Position numbers and translations under genes: made by a program. 64,000 nucleotides of DNA, taken from NCBI RefSeq assembly GCF_000721235.1, contig NZ_JOFH01000018.1:79752-143751 (forward strand), read 5' to 3'. Below the pieces are notes generated by a model, which saw only the letters and a program-made list of their open reading frames with translations, had not been told where the DNA came from and did no database searches. Below are positions 43,148-52,510 of this stretch, one piece after another. Origin of the DNA: Streptomyces olivaceus (lineage in GTDB: Bacteria > Actinomycetota > Actinomycetes > Streptomycetales > Streptomycetaceae). Within the stretch, counting starts at the first letter, position 1; every line of letters begins with the position of its first letter.

Positions 43148-44692
43148 ATGAGACGACCAGTCGCCCTGCGACTCCAAGCGGCGCTCGGCACGCTGGCCCT
43201 CGCGGCCGCGACCGGCGTGGTGCTGTCGATGCCCGAGGCGGCGGCAGCGGCCGGCGGCGCCACCGGCTACGCGACCCAGAACGGCGGTACGACCGGCGGC
43301 GCGGGCGGGCAGACGGTCCGGGCCACCACCGGTACCGCGATCCACCAGGCCCTGTGCGGCCGCGCCAGCAGCAGCACCCCGATCACCATCGAGGTCGAGG
43401 GCACCATCAACCACGGCAACACCAGCAAGGTGTCCGGCGACAGCTGCAACACCGCCGCCGACAAGATCGAACTCAAGCAGATCAGCAACGTCACGCTCGT
43501 CGGCGTGGGCAACGGCGCCGTCTTCGACCAGCTGGGCATCCACATCCGGGAAGCCAGCAACATCGTCATCCAGAACGTGACGGTCCGGAACGTCAAGAAG
43601 TCCGGCTCGCCCACCTCCAACGGCGGCGACGCGATCGGCATGGAGAGCGACGTCCGCAACGTCTGGGTCGACCACACCACCCTGGAGGCCTCGGGCGGCG
43701 AGTCGGAGGGCTACGACGGCCTCTTCGACATGAAGGCCAACACCCAGTACGTCACCCTGTCCTACAGCACCCTGCGCAACTCGGGCCGCGGCGGGCTGAT
43801 CGGGTCCAGCGAGAGCGACGTGTCGAACGGCTACGTCACCTTCCACCACAACCTGTACGAGAACATCGACTCCCGCGCACCCCTGCTGCGCGGCGGCACG
43901 GCCCACATGTACAACAACCACTACAAGGGCCTCAGCAAGTCCGGGATCAACTCCCGGGCCGGCGCCAAGGCCAAGGTCGACAGCAACTACTTCGAGGACT
44001 CCAAGGACGTCCTCGGCACCTTCTACACCGACGCGGCCGGGTCCTGGCAGGTCAGCGGCAACATCTACGACAACGTGACCTGGTCGCAGCCCGGCGAGGA
44101 CAACAACCCGGCCGGTCCGGACCCGCAGTCCAACACCTCGGTCTCCATCCCGTACTCCTACCCCCTGGACGACGCCTCCTGCGTGCCGGACGTCGTGAGC
44201 GCCACCGCGGGCGCCAACAAGGGGCTGAAGGTCTCGGACGGCAGCTGCACCCCGCAGAACCCGGACCCGACCGACCCCACCGACCCGACGGACCCGACGG
44301 ACCCGGACCCGACCGACCCGCCGACCGGGACCAACCTCTCCATCGGCGCCGGCTCCGACGGCTCCTCCAAGGCCGGCGGCACCAGCTACGGCGACGTGCG
44401 CGACGGCGACCTGGGCACCTACTGGTCGCCGGCCGGGACGACCGGCTCCGTCTCCGTGAAATGGTCCTCCGCCACCACGGTCTCGAAGATCAACATCAGG
44501 GAGGCGGCGGGCTCCGCGGGCACCATCGGCTCCTACCTCGTCCTCAACCACGACTCCGGTGCCGTCCTGGCCTCCGGCAGCGGCGTCGGGGTGATCGGCT
44601 TCCAGGCGGTCTCGCTGAAGAAGATCACTTTCGAGATCACCGGCGCCTCGGGCACCCCGAGGATCGCCGAGTTCGAGACGTACGCCGGCTAG
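43148..44692 (+). CDS. Secreted pectate lyase (PL1) with C-terminal carbohydrate-binding module
   Basis: 514 aa from the ATG at 43148; the frame is open from 43094 but that adds a non-signal N-terminus. Signal peptide to about residue 36 (A-A-A-A-G). The PL1 right-handed beta-helix shows ITIEVEGTINHGN, NVWVDHTTLEA, D-G-L-F-D-M-K (Ca2+-binding Asp region) and F-H-H-N-L-Y-E-N-I-D-S-R-A-P (catalytic Arg). A Thr-Asp-Pro repeat linker (about residues 375-395) joins a ~125-residue F5/8- or CBM-like module. It splits polygalacturonate by beta-elimination outside the cell. Confidence 0.94.
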   Translation: MRRPVALRLQAALGTLALAAATGVVLSMPEAAAAAGGATGYATQNGGTTGGAGGQTVRATTGTAIHQALCGRASSSTPITIEVEGTINHGNTSKVSGDSCNTAADKIELKQISNVTLVGVGNGAVFDQLGIHIREASNIVIQNVTVRNVKKSGSPTSNGGDAIGMESDVRNVWVDHTTLEASGGESEGYDGLFDMKANTQYVTLSYSTLRNSGRGGLIGSSESDVSNGYVTFHHNLYENIDSRAPLLRGGTAHMYNNHYKGLSKSGINSRAGAKAKVDSNYFEDSKDVLGTFYTDAAGSWQVSGNIYDNVTWSQPGEDNNPAGPDPQSNTSVSIPYSYPLDDASCVPDVVSATAGANKGLKVSDGSCTPQNPDPTDPTDPTDPTDPDPTDPPTGTNLSIGAGSDGSSKAGGTSYGDVRDGDLGTYWSPAGTTGSVSVKWSSATTVSKINIREAAGSAGTIGSYLVLNHDSGAVLASGSGVGVIGFQAVSLKKITFEITGASGTPRIAEFETYAG

Positions 44693-44734
44693 CTGGCCGC
44701 TTGGTCCCGTCCCCGACCGTGAGGGACGGGGGCG

Positions 44735-44769
44735 GGGTGTGCCGGGGTCGTCCGACGCCCGGCACACCC
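44735..44769 (+). terminator. Pectate lyase terminator
   Basis: Perfect 12-bp stem GGGTGTGCCGGG / CCCGGCACACCC with an 11-nt loop, 43 bp past the stop codon. No T-run. Confidence 0.75.
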
Positions 44770-44871
44770 TGCCCTCTTGCGCGGGCGCGGGACAATGGAC
44801 GGTGGCCCACTCCGACGGAGTGCCCCCGTGCAGGCGGGGGAGGGCCGTCGTACGTACGAGGAGGAGAAGAC

Positions 44872-45219
44872 ATGGCGGAGCCCACGCCGCGTCGGAACGA
44901 ACCGCGGCTATGCCCCGCGCCCCTGCTCTTCGAGCCGGCGGAGGCGGCCGCCGACCCCGAGCACTTCTTCGACCTCGAGTCGATCGACGACCCCCGGGCG
45001 CTGCTGGAACGGTCCACCGAGCTGACGCACGCCTTCCGCGCGGCGGCGGACCGGGCGATGGAGTTCCAGGCGATCGCGGCGGCTCAGCTGGCCGACCCGC
45101 GGCGCTTCGACCGGCTCACGGCGGCGGACATCGCCGAACGGGCCGAGTGGACCGAGGACTACGCCAAGAAGATGGTGGAGTTCGGCCGGGACCTGCTGCG
45201 CGGCGAACCGGCCGACTGA
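44872..45219 (+). CDS. Small hypothetical protein
   Basis: 115 aa; ATG with GAGGAGGAG upstream. Helical and acidic, with L-F-E-P-A-E-A near the N-terminus and a C-terminal helix T-E-D-Y-A-K-K-M-V-E-F-G-R-D-L-L. No family is recognised. Its downstream gap contains only promoter-like sequence for the next gene. Confidence 0.7.
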   Translation: MAEPTPRRNEPRLCPAPLLFEPAEAAADPEHFFDLESIDDPRALLERSTELTHAFRAAADRAMEFQAIAAAQLADPRRFDRLTAADIAERAEWTEDYAKKMVEFGRDLLRGEPAD

Positions 45220-45343
45220 GGGGTCGATCAGACCGGGCGCATATGCCAGAAGGGTGGGCAAGATACTCCTGTCCCGGCCCTCCTGTCCCGGTTTCCCGCA
45301 ACCCAGCGGAGTGGTTCCCTCACGCCGGGTAGATCTATGCAAC

Positions 45344-45952
45344 ATGAGCAGTCCACGCAACGCCACGCCGCACGTCACGCCCCACGCCTCGGACGTCACC
45401 TCGGACGGCGCCGCCTGGCTGGCCTCGGCGGGGGCGTATCCGCGCAGCACGCTCGCGTTCTGGGAGGAGCGTCCCGAGGCCCCGGTCGTGCTGCCCTGCG
45501 GTTCCGCCTTCGACGTCGTGAGCGCACCCGCGATCTTCGGGCGCCGGATGCTGGACCGGATGTGGATGGAGGGGCCCGGGTCGGGGCCGGTGGCGGAGTT
45601 CCGCGGCCGGATGCTGCTCTTCACCGCGCCGGGCACCGCCCAGCGGCTGCCGTCGCTCCTCGAATGGGAGGAGTGGAGCGCCCGCGGCCGGAACAGCGGC
45701 CGTACGGGCGAGGTGCCGCCGCTGCTGTGCCACGGCGCCGGGGACGCGGTGACCGTACCGGCGCCGGCGGGCGTCCCGGTCCGCTCGGGTTCGCGCTGGC
45801 TGGTGGCCCCGGACACCCGCCAGCCGTGGCTGCCGGGCCCGGAAATCCTGCTCTGGGCGGCGGTCCGGGCGGCCCGCGCGGCGGTGCGGATTTCGATTTT
45901 TCCTCCCGCCGACCAGGGTGCTAAGGTCTACGACGTCACCAGGCGCCGCTAG
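45344..45952 (+). CDS. Primase/polymerase-like protein (short, prim-pol N-terminal type)
   Basis: 202 aa from the ATG at 45344. I recall similar Streptomyces proteins annotated as bifunctional DNA primase/polymerase: A-A-W-L-A-S-A-G-A-Y-P near the N-terminus and P-D-T-R-Q-P-W-L-P-G-P near the C-terminus. The acidic metal-binding residues of a true AEP primase are not obvious, so activity is doubtful. Its TAG stop lies inside the acceptor stem of the following tRNA-Lys (10-bp overlap), which means transcript processing would remove its end. Confidence 0.75.
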   Translation: MSSPRNATPHVTPHASDVTSDGAAWLASAGAYPRSTLAFWEERPEAPVVLPCGSAFDVVSAPAIFGRRMLDRMWMEGPGSGPVAEFRGRMLLFTAPGTAQRLPSLLEWEEWSARGRNSGRTGEVPPLLCHGAGDAVTVPAPAGVPVRSGSRWLVAPDTRQPWLPGPEILLWAAVRAARAAVRISIFPPADQGAKVYDVTRRR

Positions 45953-46016
45953 CTCAGTTGGTTAGAGCAGCTGACTCTTAATCAGCGGGTCCGGGGTTCG
46001 AGTCCCTGGCGGCGCA
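45943..46016 (+). tRNA. tRNA-Lys(CTT), copy 3
   Basis: 74 nt, identical to copies 1 and 2 but on the plus strand; anticodon CTT. The first ten bases overlap the end of the primase-like gene. It is followed at once by a strong terminator and the 164-bp tandem array. Confidence 0.97.
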
Positions 46017-46480
46017 CGATGGCGATGGCGAGGCATGTTCGCGGAGAGCGCGAACCGGTCTCGCCATCGTTGTTTTTGCGCGGCTTCGCCGCGCGGTGCG
46101 GGGGCTTCGCCACCCGCGGCCCCCCGGGTGGCGGGCGCCGTCGCTTTCCGGTGTCGGGTGGCCGGGTCCGTGGCGGCGCGTGATGGCGATGGGGAGGCGT
46201 GTTCGCGGAGAGCGCGAACCGGTCTCGCCATCGTTGTTTTTGCGCGGCTTCGCCGCGCGGTGCGGGGGCTTCGCCACCCGCGGCCCCCCGGGTGTCGGGC
46301 GCCGTCGCTTTCTGGCGTCGGGTGCCCGAGTCCGTGGCGGCGCGTGATGGCGATGGGGAGGCGTGTTCGCGGAATGCGCGAACCGGTCTCGCCATCGTTG
46401 TTTTTGCGCGGCTTCGCCGCGCGGTGCGGGGGCTTCGCCACCCGCGGCCCCCGAGGTGGGGCGCCGTCGGTCCAGAAGTG
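46007..46480. repeat. Tandem array of 164-bp units containing a tRNA 3' end and terminator
   Basis: Period of exactly 164 bp: the 9-mer TGGCGGCGC (end of the tRNA acceptor stem) recurs at 46171 and 46335, and GTTCGCG hairpins start at 46037, 46201 and 46365. Each unit holds a degenerate tRNA-Lys 3' end, a terminator hairpin with a T-run, and a second hairpin GCGCGGC-TTC-GCCGCGC. The last unit is cut short after about 137 bp. The 595 bases between the primase-like gene and the metalloprotease hold only the tRNA and this array. Confidence 0.9.
46023..46077 (+). terminator. Rho-independent terminator of tRNA-Lys copy 3
   Basis: Outer stem CGATGGCGAG / CTCGCCATCG (10 bp), an internal loop, inner stem GTTCGCG / CGCGAAC (7 bp) around GAGAG, then TTGTTTTT. 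Copies 2 and 3 of the array keep it with one mismatch in the outer stem. Confidence 0.88.
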
Positions 46481-46547
46481 GCCGGCTCGGCGCGGTGGAC
46501 TTGAGGGCGTACCGGGGTACTGAGGACTGGCCCGGAGACGGGCCGGA

Positions 46548-47879
46548 TCAGCCGGGGGTGATCTGGACGGTCCACGCGCCCGACTCCGTGCGGCCCTCGA
46601 CCGTCACGCGTACGCCGTCGCCCGGCACCGTGAAGCTCTCGCCCAGGGCCACCGGGGCGTCGGCGAGCGGCGGGTAGACGGAGTCCGCCCAGCAGGCCTC
46701 GGTGTCCGGGTGGGCGTCGATCACCTCGATCGGCCCGCCCCCGGAATCCGCCCCGCCGTGCACCCGGTACACCAGCACCCCGGCCCGGCACGCGGAGGCG
46801 TCGTTGCCGACCGGTGTCCGTACCTCGAAGGCGAGCACGCTGTCGGCGCCCGTGCGCACCACGGCCAGTTTCGTCCCCCGCCCGAGGCCGAAGGCCGGCG
46901 CCCCGGCGGCGTCGGCCACCTCCACGCCCGGCCCCGCCGCCAGCGGCTCCAGCGTCAGCCGGGTCGGCCCGCTGCCCCGTACGCACGTCACCTGCCGGGG
47001 CTCCAGCCAGCCCAGCTTCCACTTGTGCCAGCCGAAGAGGTCGGGGGCGAGTCCGAACTGGCTGCCCATCAGGTCCCAGTCCCCGACGTGCGTGTCCCAG
47101 TCGCCCTCGCCGTCGAGGGGCCGGTGGTACAGGTCGGGCAGGTCGAAGACGTGGCCCGTCTCGTGGGCCAGGACCAGCCGGTCCGGCGGATGGTTCTCGA
47201 AGACGGTCACGACCCGCCGGATGTCGGTGCCGTCGGCCCGCATCGGGGTGTTCAGGTTGACGACCTTCGTGGCGTCGGAGTCGACGCCGGGCGCGTCCGG
47301 GTCCGCGACGAAGTAGACGACGTCGTACCGCGAGAAGTCGACGTGCCGGTCGGCCGCGCGGAGCGCGTCGCGCAGATAGGCGGCCCGGTGCTCGGGACTC
47401 CAGTCCCGCCTTATGGCGTACGACGTCGACGGGCTCGGCATCCGGATCCAGTCCCGCAGCGGATGCGGGCGCAGCGTGAACGCGCCGTAGGAGGCGCGCC
47501 GGAAGAAGCTCCCGGTGGCGGGGAAGTGGTCGGCGGCGAGTTCGGCCGGGGCCGTCAGCGGCTGGGAGTCGGGGAAGGACAGGAACACCATCACCGCGTC
47601 CAGGCTGCGGGCGGGCCGCGGATAGGTGGCGTTCCAGGTGTCCAGACCCTCGGAGTGGTGCGCGTCGGTGCGCTGCAGCGCGCACGGCTGGGGGGAGAAC
47701 GGCTCGGCGACCGAGGGGGCGGTGACCAGGGAGGTCGCGGCGAGCGCCGACATCGTGGTGCACACCGCCGCGGTGCTGCGCAGCCGGGACCGGGTGGCCC
47801 TCCCCTCCGCCCCGCGGCCCGCGCCGAGTGCCTCGAGGGCCTCCCGGGGGAGTCGCCTCAGGGGAAGCTGGCGCGGCAC
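46548..47879 (-). CDS. M6-family metalloprotease domain protein, secreted
   Basis: 443 aa from GTG 47879, chosen for the CGGAGG six bases upstream; the frame is open to 48017. A Lys/Arg-rich N-terminus and a hydrophobic stretch (about residues 32-58, ending before EPFSPQPCAL) act as a signal sequence. The zinc motif H-E-T-G-H-V-F-D-L-P-D is at about residue 225 (HExxHxxxxxD), preceded by VVYFVADPDAPG and followed by G-D-W-D-L-M-G, typical of immune-inhibitor-A-like/M6 proteases. Divergent from cdgA. Confidence 0.88.
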   Translation of the reverse strand: MPRQLPLRRLPREALEALGAGRGAEGRATRSRLRSTAAVCTTMSALAATSLVTAPSVAEPFSPQPCALQRTDAHHSEGLDTWNATYPRPARSLDAVMVFLSFPDSQPLTAPAELAADHFPATGSFFRRASYGAFTLRPHPLRDWIRMPSPSTSYAIRRDWSPEHRAAYLRDALRAADRHVDFSRYDVVYFVADPDAPGVDSDATKVVNLNTPMRADGTDIRRVVTVFENHPPDRLVLAHETGHVFDLPDLYHRPLDGEGDWDTHVGDWDLMGSQFGLAPDLFGWHKWKLGWLEPRQVTCVRGSGPTRLTLEPLAAGPGVEVADAAGAPAFGLGRGTKLAVVRTGADSVLAFEVRTPVGNDASACRAGVLVYRVHGGADSGGGPIEVIDAHPDTEACWADSVYPPLADAPVALGESFTVPGDGVRVTVEGRTESGAWTVQITPG

Positions 47880-48210
47880 ATCGACCTCCGGGGCGGTTGG
47901 CGGGACACCGCACCCAGCTTGTGCATGATTGTCGTACTGCGCCCTGTTCGCCTGCATCGGATGGGTGAGTCGCCCGAAATTCCGCGGGAGTTCTCTTGTC
48001 CGACCGCCCGGAGGCACTCACCCGCTGTCACAACTGGTCGGAGGCGTGAAGAACCCGGCCAGGTGTGGGCGGAAACGGTCTGGCGGTGGGGTTGGTCGGT
48101 CCCCCACACGGAAAGGCGGCTGGAAGGCCCCGGTGTCAGCCTCTATGATCGGCACACTTTCCTGCACGAACAGAGCACGAACAGAGATCGAGGCACTGCG
48201 GGAGCGAGCG
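47880..48210. promoter_or_regulatory. Divergent intergenic region of the protease and CdgA genes
   Basis: 331 bp without a supportable gene. It holds the ribosome sites of both genes and a TCACCCGCTGTCAC stretch near 48015. I see no clear BldD-type box. Confidence 0.4.
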
Positions 48211-50190
48211 GTGAGCGGAACCTCCGAAGGGCCGGCGCCCGCGGCAGACCTCGGCCGGTCGGCCATCACAGAGAGTGACGGAAGCCTGCCTCCTCGTGCG
48301 ACGGACCCGCCGGGCACGTCGTACCCGGGTACGGGCGCGACCCGCACCGGTACCGGTGCGGCCCACACGGGTGCGGACAGGAGCGCGGGCGCCGCGGGTG
48401 CGGGCGTCGCGGCCTACCGCTCGGCGTTCGCCACCGCCCCCCTCGCCATGGCCGTCGTCGACGCCGAGGGCCTGGTCGTCAGCGCCAACGGCAGCCTCGG
48501 CACCCTGCTCGGCGCGGGCCCCGACACGCTGGCCGGCTGTGCGGCGGCCGACCTCGTGGACCTCGCCTCCGACGCCGGTACCTGGCACGCCTACCGCGAG
48601 GTGCTGCGCGGCCGGCAGCCCCGGCTGCGCTGCACCCGCCGGCTCAAGCGGGCCGACGGGCACTCCCTCTGGGCGCAGGTGACGGTCGAACCGCTGGACG
48701 ACTCCGGGGACGGCGGCGGCCTGCTGCTCTCGGTCACCGACGTCAGCGCCCGGCGCGAGCTCCAGGCCCGGCTGCGCCACCTGCAGATGCACGACCCGGT
48801 GACCCGGCTGCCCAACCGCGCCCTGTTCTTCGAACGCCTGACGGGCGCCCTGGAGGCGGAGTCGTACGAGCACGGCGGCACCGGCCGGATCGGCCTGTGC
48901 TACCTGGACCTGGACGGCTTCAAGGCCGTCAACGACACCCACGGCCACCGCGTCGGCGACCGGCTCCTCGCCGCCGTCGCCGAACGGCTGACACGGTGCG
49001 CGGAGGAGGCCGCCGGCCCCCGGTCCGGCGTCCCGCTGGTGGCCCGGCTCGGCGGCGACGAGTTCGCCCTCCTCGTGGAGGACTCCACGGGCACCGACCA
49101 GCTCGCCGACCTGGCGCAGGCGGTCCTGACCGCGCTCCAGCCGCCCTTCGAGCTCCTCGACCGCCGCCTGTCGGTCACCGCCTCGGTCGGCGTCGTCGAG
49201 CGCCACACCGCCGACACCACGCCCACCGCCCTGATGCAGGCCGCCGACACCACCCTGTACTGGGCCAAGGCCGACGGCCGCGCCCGCTGGACGCTCTTCG
49301 ACCCCGAGCGCAACGCCACCCGCATGACCCGCCAGGCCCTCGCGGCCACGCTGCGGCCCGCCATCGAGCGGGGCGAGTTCGCGCTGGAGTACCAGCCGCT
49401 GGTCGGCATGGAGGACGGCCGGGTGCGGGGCGTCGAGGCGCTCATCCGCTGGAATCATCCTCAGTTCGGCCTACTGGCGCCGAATCGGTTCATCGCACTG
49501 GCGGAGGAGGACGGCTCGATCGTTCCACTCGGCCGCTGGATCCTGCGCACGGCCTGCACGCAGGCCCGCCGCTGGCAGCAGGCCCACCCGGACGAGCCGC
49601 CGATCTTCGTCAGCGTCAACGTCGCCGTCCGCCAGGTCTGGGACTCCGACCTGGTGGCGGACGTGGCCCGCACCCTGGAGGAGACCGGCCTCGCCCCGCA
49701 CCTGCTCCAGCTGGAGCTGACCGAGTCGGCGGTCATGGGCTCGGCGGGCCGCCCGCTGGAAGTCCTCAGGGCGCTCAGCGACATGGGCGTCCACATCGCC
49801 ATCGACGACTTCGGCACCGGCTACTCGAACCTGGCCTACCTCAGCCGGCTGCCGGTCTCGGTCCTGAAACTCGACGGCGCGTTCGTCAGGGGCTTCCAGT
49901 ACGACGCGGTCACCCCGGGGGCGGACGACGTGAAGGGGGCGTCGTCCCTGGCCAACCCGGCCGACGAGGTCATCGTCGAGGCGATGGTGCAGCTCGCCCA
50001 CCGCCTCGGGCTGAGCGTCACCGCCGAGTGCGTGGAGACCCCCGACCAGGCGACCCGGTTGCGCCGCATCGGCTGCGACACCGGCCAGGGCTGGCTGTAC
50101 TCCCGGCCGGTGGCGCCGGACCGCATCTCCGCGCTGCTCGGCCCCGCCGGTCCGGGCGGGGCCGGGATTCAGGCCGTCGGCAAGCCGTAG
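48211..50190 (+). CDS. cdgA: PAS-GGDEF-EAL cyclic-di-GMP protein (CdgA-like)
   Basis: 659 aa from GTG 48211 (GGGAG six bases upstream); ATG 48145 is a weaker start. A disordered Thr/Gly/Ala-rich N-terminus is followed by a PAS domain (about residues 65-190), a GGDEF domain with an intact active site G-G-D-E-F (about 280-284) and an EAL domain with E-A-L-I-R-W (about 409), [10 protein letters not shown] and A-E-C-V-E. Both catalytic signatures are complete, so synthesis and breakdown of c-di-GMP are both possible. The layout and genomic position fit S. coelicolor CdgA, a developmental c-di-GMP enzyme controlled by BldD. Confidence 0.93.
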   Translation: MSGTSEGPAPAADLGRSAITESDGSLPPRATDPPGTSYPGTGATRTGTGAAHTGADRSAGAAGAGVAAYRSAFATAPLAMAVVDAEGLVVSANGSLGTLLGAGPDTLAGCAAADLVDLASDAGTWHAYREVLRGRQPRLRCTRRLKRADGHSLWAQVTVEPLDDSGDGGGLLLSVTDVSARRELQARLRHLQMHDPVTRLPNRALFFERLTGALEAESYEHGGTGRIGLCYLDLDGFKAVNDTHGHRVGDRLLAAVAERLTRCAEEAAGPRSGVPLVARLGGDEFALLVEDSTGTDQLADLAQAVLTALQPPFELLDRRLSVTASVGVVERHTADTTPTALMQAADTTLYWAKADGRARWTLFDPERNATRMTRQALAATLRPAIERGEFALEYQPLVGMEDGRVRGVEALIRWNHPQFGLLAPNRFIALAEEDGSIVPLGRWILRTACTQARRWQQAHPDEPPIFVSVNVAVRQVWDSDLVADVARTLEETGLAPHLLQLELTESAVMGSAGRPLEVLRALSDMGVHIAIDDFGTGYSNLAYLSRLPVSVLKLDGAFVRGFQYDAVTPGADDVKGASSLANPADEVIVEAMVQLAHRLGLSVTAECVETPDQATRLRRIGCDTGQGWLYSRPVAPDRISALLGPAGPGGAGIQAVGKP

Positions 50191-51266
50191 GCGTCGGCGA
50201 TCAGCTCGTAGGAGCGCAGGCGCACGTCGCCGCCGTGGGCGTTGGCGGTGATCATCAGCTCGTCGGCGCCGGTGTGCTTCTGCAGGTCGTCGAGGCCGGT
50301 CCGCACCTCGTCGGCGGTGCCGTGGATGACGTTGGCGTTCCAGGACTGGACGAACTCCTCCTCCATCGGGCTGAAGTCGTACGCCTCGGCCTCCTCGGGC
50401 GCCGGTACGAGCCCGGGGCGCCCGGTGCGCAGCCGCACCATGTTCAGCGCGGCGGCGAGCACCTGCCGGCGGGCCTCCTTCTCGTCGTCGGTCGCGAGCG
50501 CGGAGACGCCGATGAGGGCGTACGGCGCGTCGAGGACGGCGGAGGGCCGGAAGGAGTCCCGGTACAGCTCCAGCGCCGGCACCGTGTTCTGCGCGGAGAA
50601 GTGGTGCGCGAAGGCGAAGGGCAGCCCGAGCGTGCCGGCGAGGCGCGCGCTGAACCCGGAGGACCCGAGCAGCCACACCGGCGGCCGGTGCGTGGACTGG
50701 ACGCCGCCGGGCGAGGTGCCCTGCACGGGACCCGGCACGGCGTGGATACGGCTGTACGGGTGCCCGTCCGGGAAGTCGTCGTCCAGGAACCGGATCAGCT
50801 CGGCGAGCTGCTGGGGGAAGTCGTCGGCGCCCTCGTTCAGGCGGTCGGTGCGGCGCAGCGCGGCGGCGGTGGCCCCGTCGGTGCCGGGGGCGCGGCCCAG
50901 CCCCAGGTCGACCCGCCCCGGCGCCAGGGCCTCCAGCGTCCCGAACTGCTCCGCGATCACGAGCGGCGCGTGGTTCGGCAGCATGACGCCGCCGGACCCG
51001 AGCCGGACGCGCTCGGTGTGGGCCGCCAGGTGGGCCAGGATCACCGCGGGCGAGGAAGAGGCGACGCCGGGCATGGAGTGGTGCTCGGCGACCCAGTACC
51101 GGTGGAACCCGCGCGCCTCGGCGAGCCGGGCGATGTCCACGCCGGTCCGCAGTGCCTCGGTGGCGGTCCGGCCGGCCCCGACGGTCACCAGGTCCAGCAC
51201 GGAGAGGGGTACGGGAGCGGTGCCGTGGGCGGTGCCCCGGATCTCCTCTGCGGCGTCTGCGGCCAT
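50169..51266 (-). CDS. LLM-class flavin-dependent oxidoreductase
   Basis: 365 aa. [11 protein letters not shown] near the N-terminus, [28 protein letters not shown] and [12 protein letters not shown] are the standard segments of the bacterial luciferase-like group often annotated YhbW-type. The last 22 bp overlap the cdgA gene tail to tail. The substrate is unknown. Confidence 0.92.
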   Translation of the reverse strand: MAADAAEEIRGTAHGTAPVPLSVLDLVTVGAGRTATEALRTGVDIARLAEARGFHRYWVAEHHSMPGVASSSPAVILAHLAAHTERVRLGSGGVMLPNHAPLVIAEQFGTLEALAPGRVDLGLGRAPGTDGATAAALRRTDRLNEGADDFPQQLAELIRFLDDDFPDGHPYSRIHAVPGPVQGTSPGGVQSTHRPPVWLLGSSGFSARLAGTLGLPFAFAHHFSAQNTVPALELYRDSFRPSAVLDAPYALIGVSALATDDEKEARRQVLAAALNMVRLRTGRPGLVPAPEEAEAYDFSPMEEEFVQSWNANVIHGTADEVRTGLDDLQKHTGADELMITANAHGGDVRLRSYELIADAYGLPTA

Positions 51267-51390
51267 GGTGGGGTGCCTCCTGATGATCGACTGATCGACC
51301 TGTACGGGTCATAGACGTACACGGGTCGCTGCGCGAGCTAACAGGAGGGGGCCTCCGGTTATTCCCGTGCGGGACGCGGGCGCGACCGCG

Positions 51391-52032
51391 TCAGGGCCGC
51401 GCCAGCCGCGCCGACCACGGATGCCCGGGCCGCGTGCGCTCCAGCCACCCGCGGAGGGCGTCGCGCCGGTCGCGGCCCAGCAGCGGCAGGACCCCGTCGA
51501 AGTCGGCCTGGTCCTTGGGCCGGGTCCCCTCGGCCTTGAACAGCAGTACCAGCTCCGGCGCCAGATAGGGGATGCCGTCCGCGGTCCGTTCGACGACCGC
51601 GTCGTACGGCAGCCGCAGGCCCGCGTCCCGCCGGAAGATCCACGTCCCGCCCTCGTGCGGCTCGCGGAAGACGTCGAACAGGAACTGTCCGCTCGCCGGA
51701 TCCCGGAACCAGGTCTGGTGCGTGGCCCCGAGCGCCTCGGCATCCGCGTCCGCCCAGACCCGCCCCGAGCCCACCGCGTCGCACGCGTACTCGGGGAAGC
51801 GGTCCCGGATCTCCGCGAACGCCGCCGCGGGCACCGAGATCTCCAGGTCACCGTGCGCCCGCGACCGCCCGCCGCGGAACAGGTCCAGCGCCCACCCCGC
51901 CACGACGCACCAGGGCGCCCCGACCCCGGCCAGCCGCTCCGCCACCTGCTCCGGCGACCAGGCGTCGGCCCACCGGGCAACCAGTTCCGCCGAGCCGGGT
52001 ACGGCGCCGCCGGGCGGCAGGGAATCGGTCAT
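51391..52032 (-). CDS. Nucleotidyltransferase-domain protein
   Basis: 213 aa from the ATG at 52032. The segment W-C-V-V-A-G-W-A-L-D-L-F-R-G-G...A-H-G-D-L-E-I-S-V (about residues 41-69) is the nucleotidyltransferase motif of aminoglycoside-adenylyltransferase-like proteins (G-G-W-A-x-D...R-x-H-x-D-x-D/E). A later YLAPELVLLFKAEG is also typical. Resistance activity cannot be claimed. It sits just downstream of the DUF397 gene on the same strand. Confidence 0.8.
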   Translation of the reverse strand: MTDSLPPGGAVPGSAELVARWADAWSPEQVAERLAGVGAPWCVVAGWALDLFRGGRSRAHGDLEISVPAAAFAEIRDRFPEYACDAVGSGRVWADADAEALGATHQTWFRDPASGQFLFDVFREPHEGGTWIFRRDAGLRLPYDAVVERTADGIPYLAPELVLLFKAEGTRPKDQADFDGVLPLLGRDRRDALRGWLERTRPGHPWSARLARP

Positions 52033-52043
52033 CGAGCGGCCCG

Positions 52044-52229
52044 TCACAAGGCCTGAAGGGCTCTGAGGAGGGCGGCGAACGCGGGGGCGGGGAAGGTGAG
52101 GACGGCGCGGCTGGGGATCTTGGAGTCGCGGACGGCTATGTGGGGGCGGTCGAGGGCGGCCTCCACGCAGGCGTTGCCGTCGCCGCTGCCGGAGTAGGAG
52201 GACTTCCGCCACTGAATGGGGGTGGACAT
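52044..52229 (-). CDS. DUF397 domain protein
   Basis: 61 aa from the ATG at 52229 (GAGGG upstream). It contains W-R-K-S-S-Y-S-G-S-G-D-G-N-A-C-V-E and I-A-V-R-D-S-K. Its usual partner regulator is reduced to a fragment immediately upstream. Confidence 0.88.
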   Translation of the reverse strand: MSTPIQWRKSSYSGSGDGNACVEAALDRPHIAVRDSKIPSRAVLTFPAPAFAALLRALQAL

Positions 52230-52237
52230 GGTTTCCC

Positions 52238-52450
52238 TCACAGCTCCTTGGCCAGCTCGTGGATGAGGTCGCGAGACGCCTCCGGAGAGAGCGACTGGTC
52301 CCTCACCCTACGAAAGGGCCTTCGGAAGTGGGTCAGTTGAGCCGCGGAATCGAGGAAGACCGTGCCGTGCGGGGCGTCGCTGGTCCGGGCCTGTGCCGAC
52401 ACGTGGGGGTGGCAGCCGCTGGTGAGGGAAGGGAACCGCGGGAAGTACAT
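52238..52450 (-). pseudogene. Remnant of an XRE/DUF5753 regulator gene
   Basis: The last ~40 codons read V-F-L-D-S-A-A-Q-L-T-H-F-R-R and LSPEASRDLIHELAKEL, the C-terminal end of a DUF5753 regulator such as the intact one at 1066-1911. The HTH and most of the effector domain are missing; the rest of this frame is unrelated sequence. It precedes the DUF397 gene by eight bases, the normal regulator/DUF397 spacing. Confidence 0.7.
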
Positions 52451-52510
52451 CTGGTGCGAGCTGGGCGCCGCCGCCCCGGACCCCGCGAGCCGGACGGCCT
52501 GAGGGGCCGG

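Noticed and set aside
46007..46480. CRISPR array
   Set aside because: The 164-bp units are repeated end to end without unique spacers, and no cas genes lie nearby.
45962..46547. Open frames with repeated KPPHRAAKPRKNNDGETGS-type peptides
   Set aside because: They only reflect the non-coding 164-bp array and the antisense of the tRNA and its terminators.
47880..48210. BldD binding box upstream of the CdgA-like gene
   Set aside because: cdgA is a known BldD target, but I found only an isolated TCACC half-site, not a convincing pair.
51391..52032. Aminoglycoside resistance gene
   Set aside because: Only the general nucleotidyltransferase motif is present; nothing shows drug specificity.
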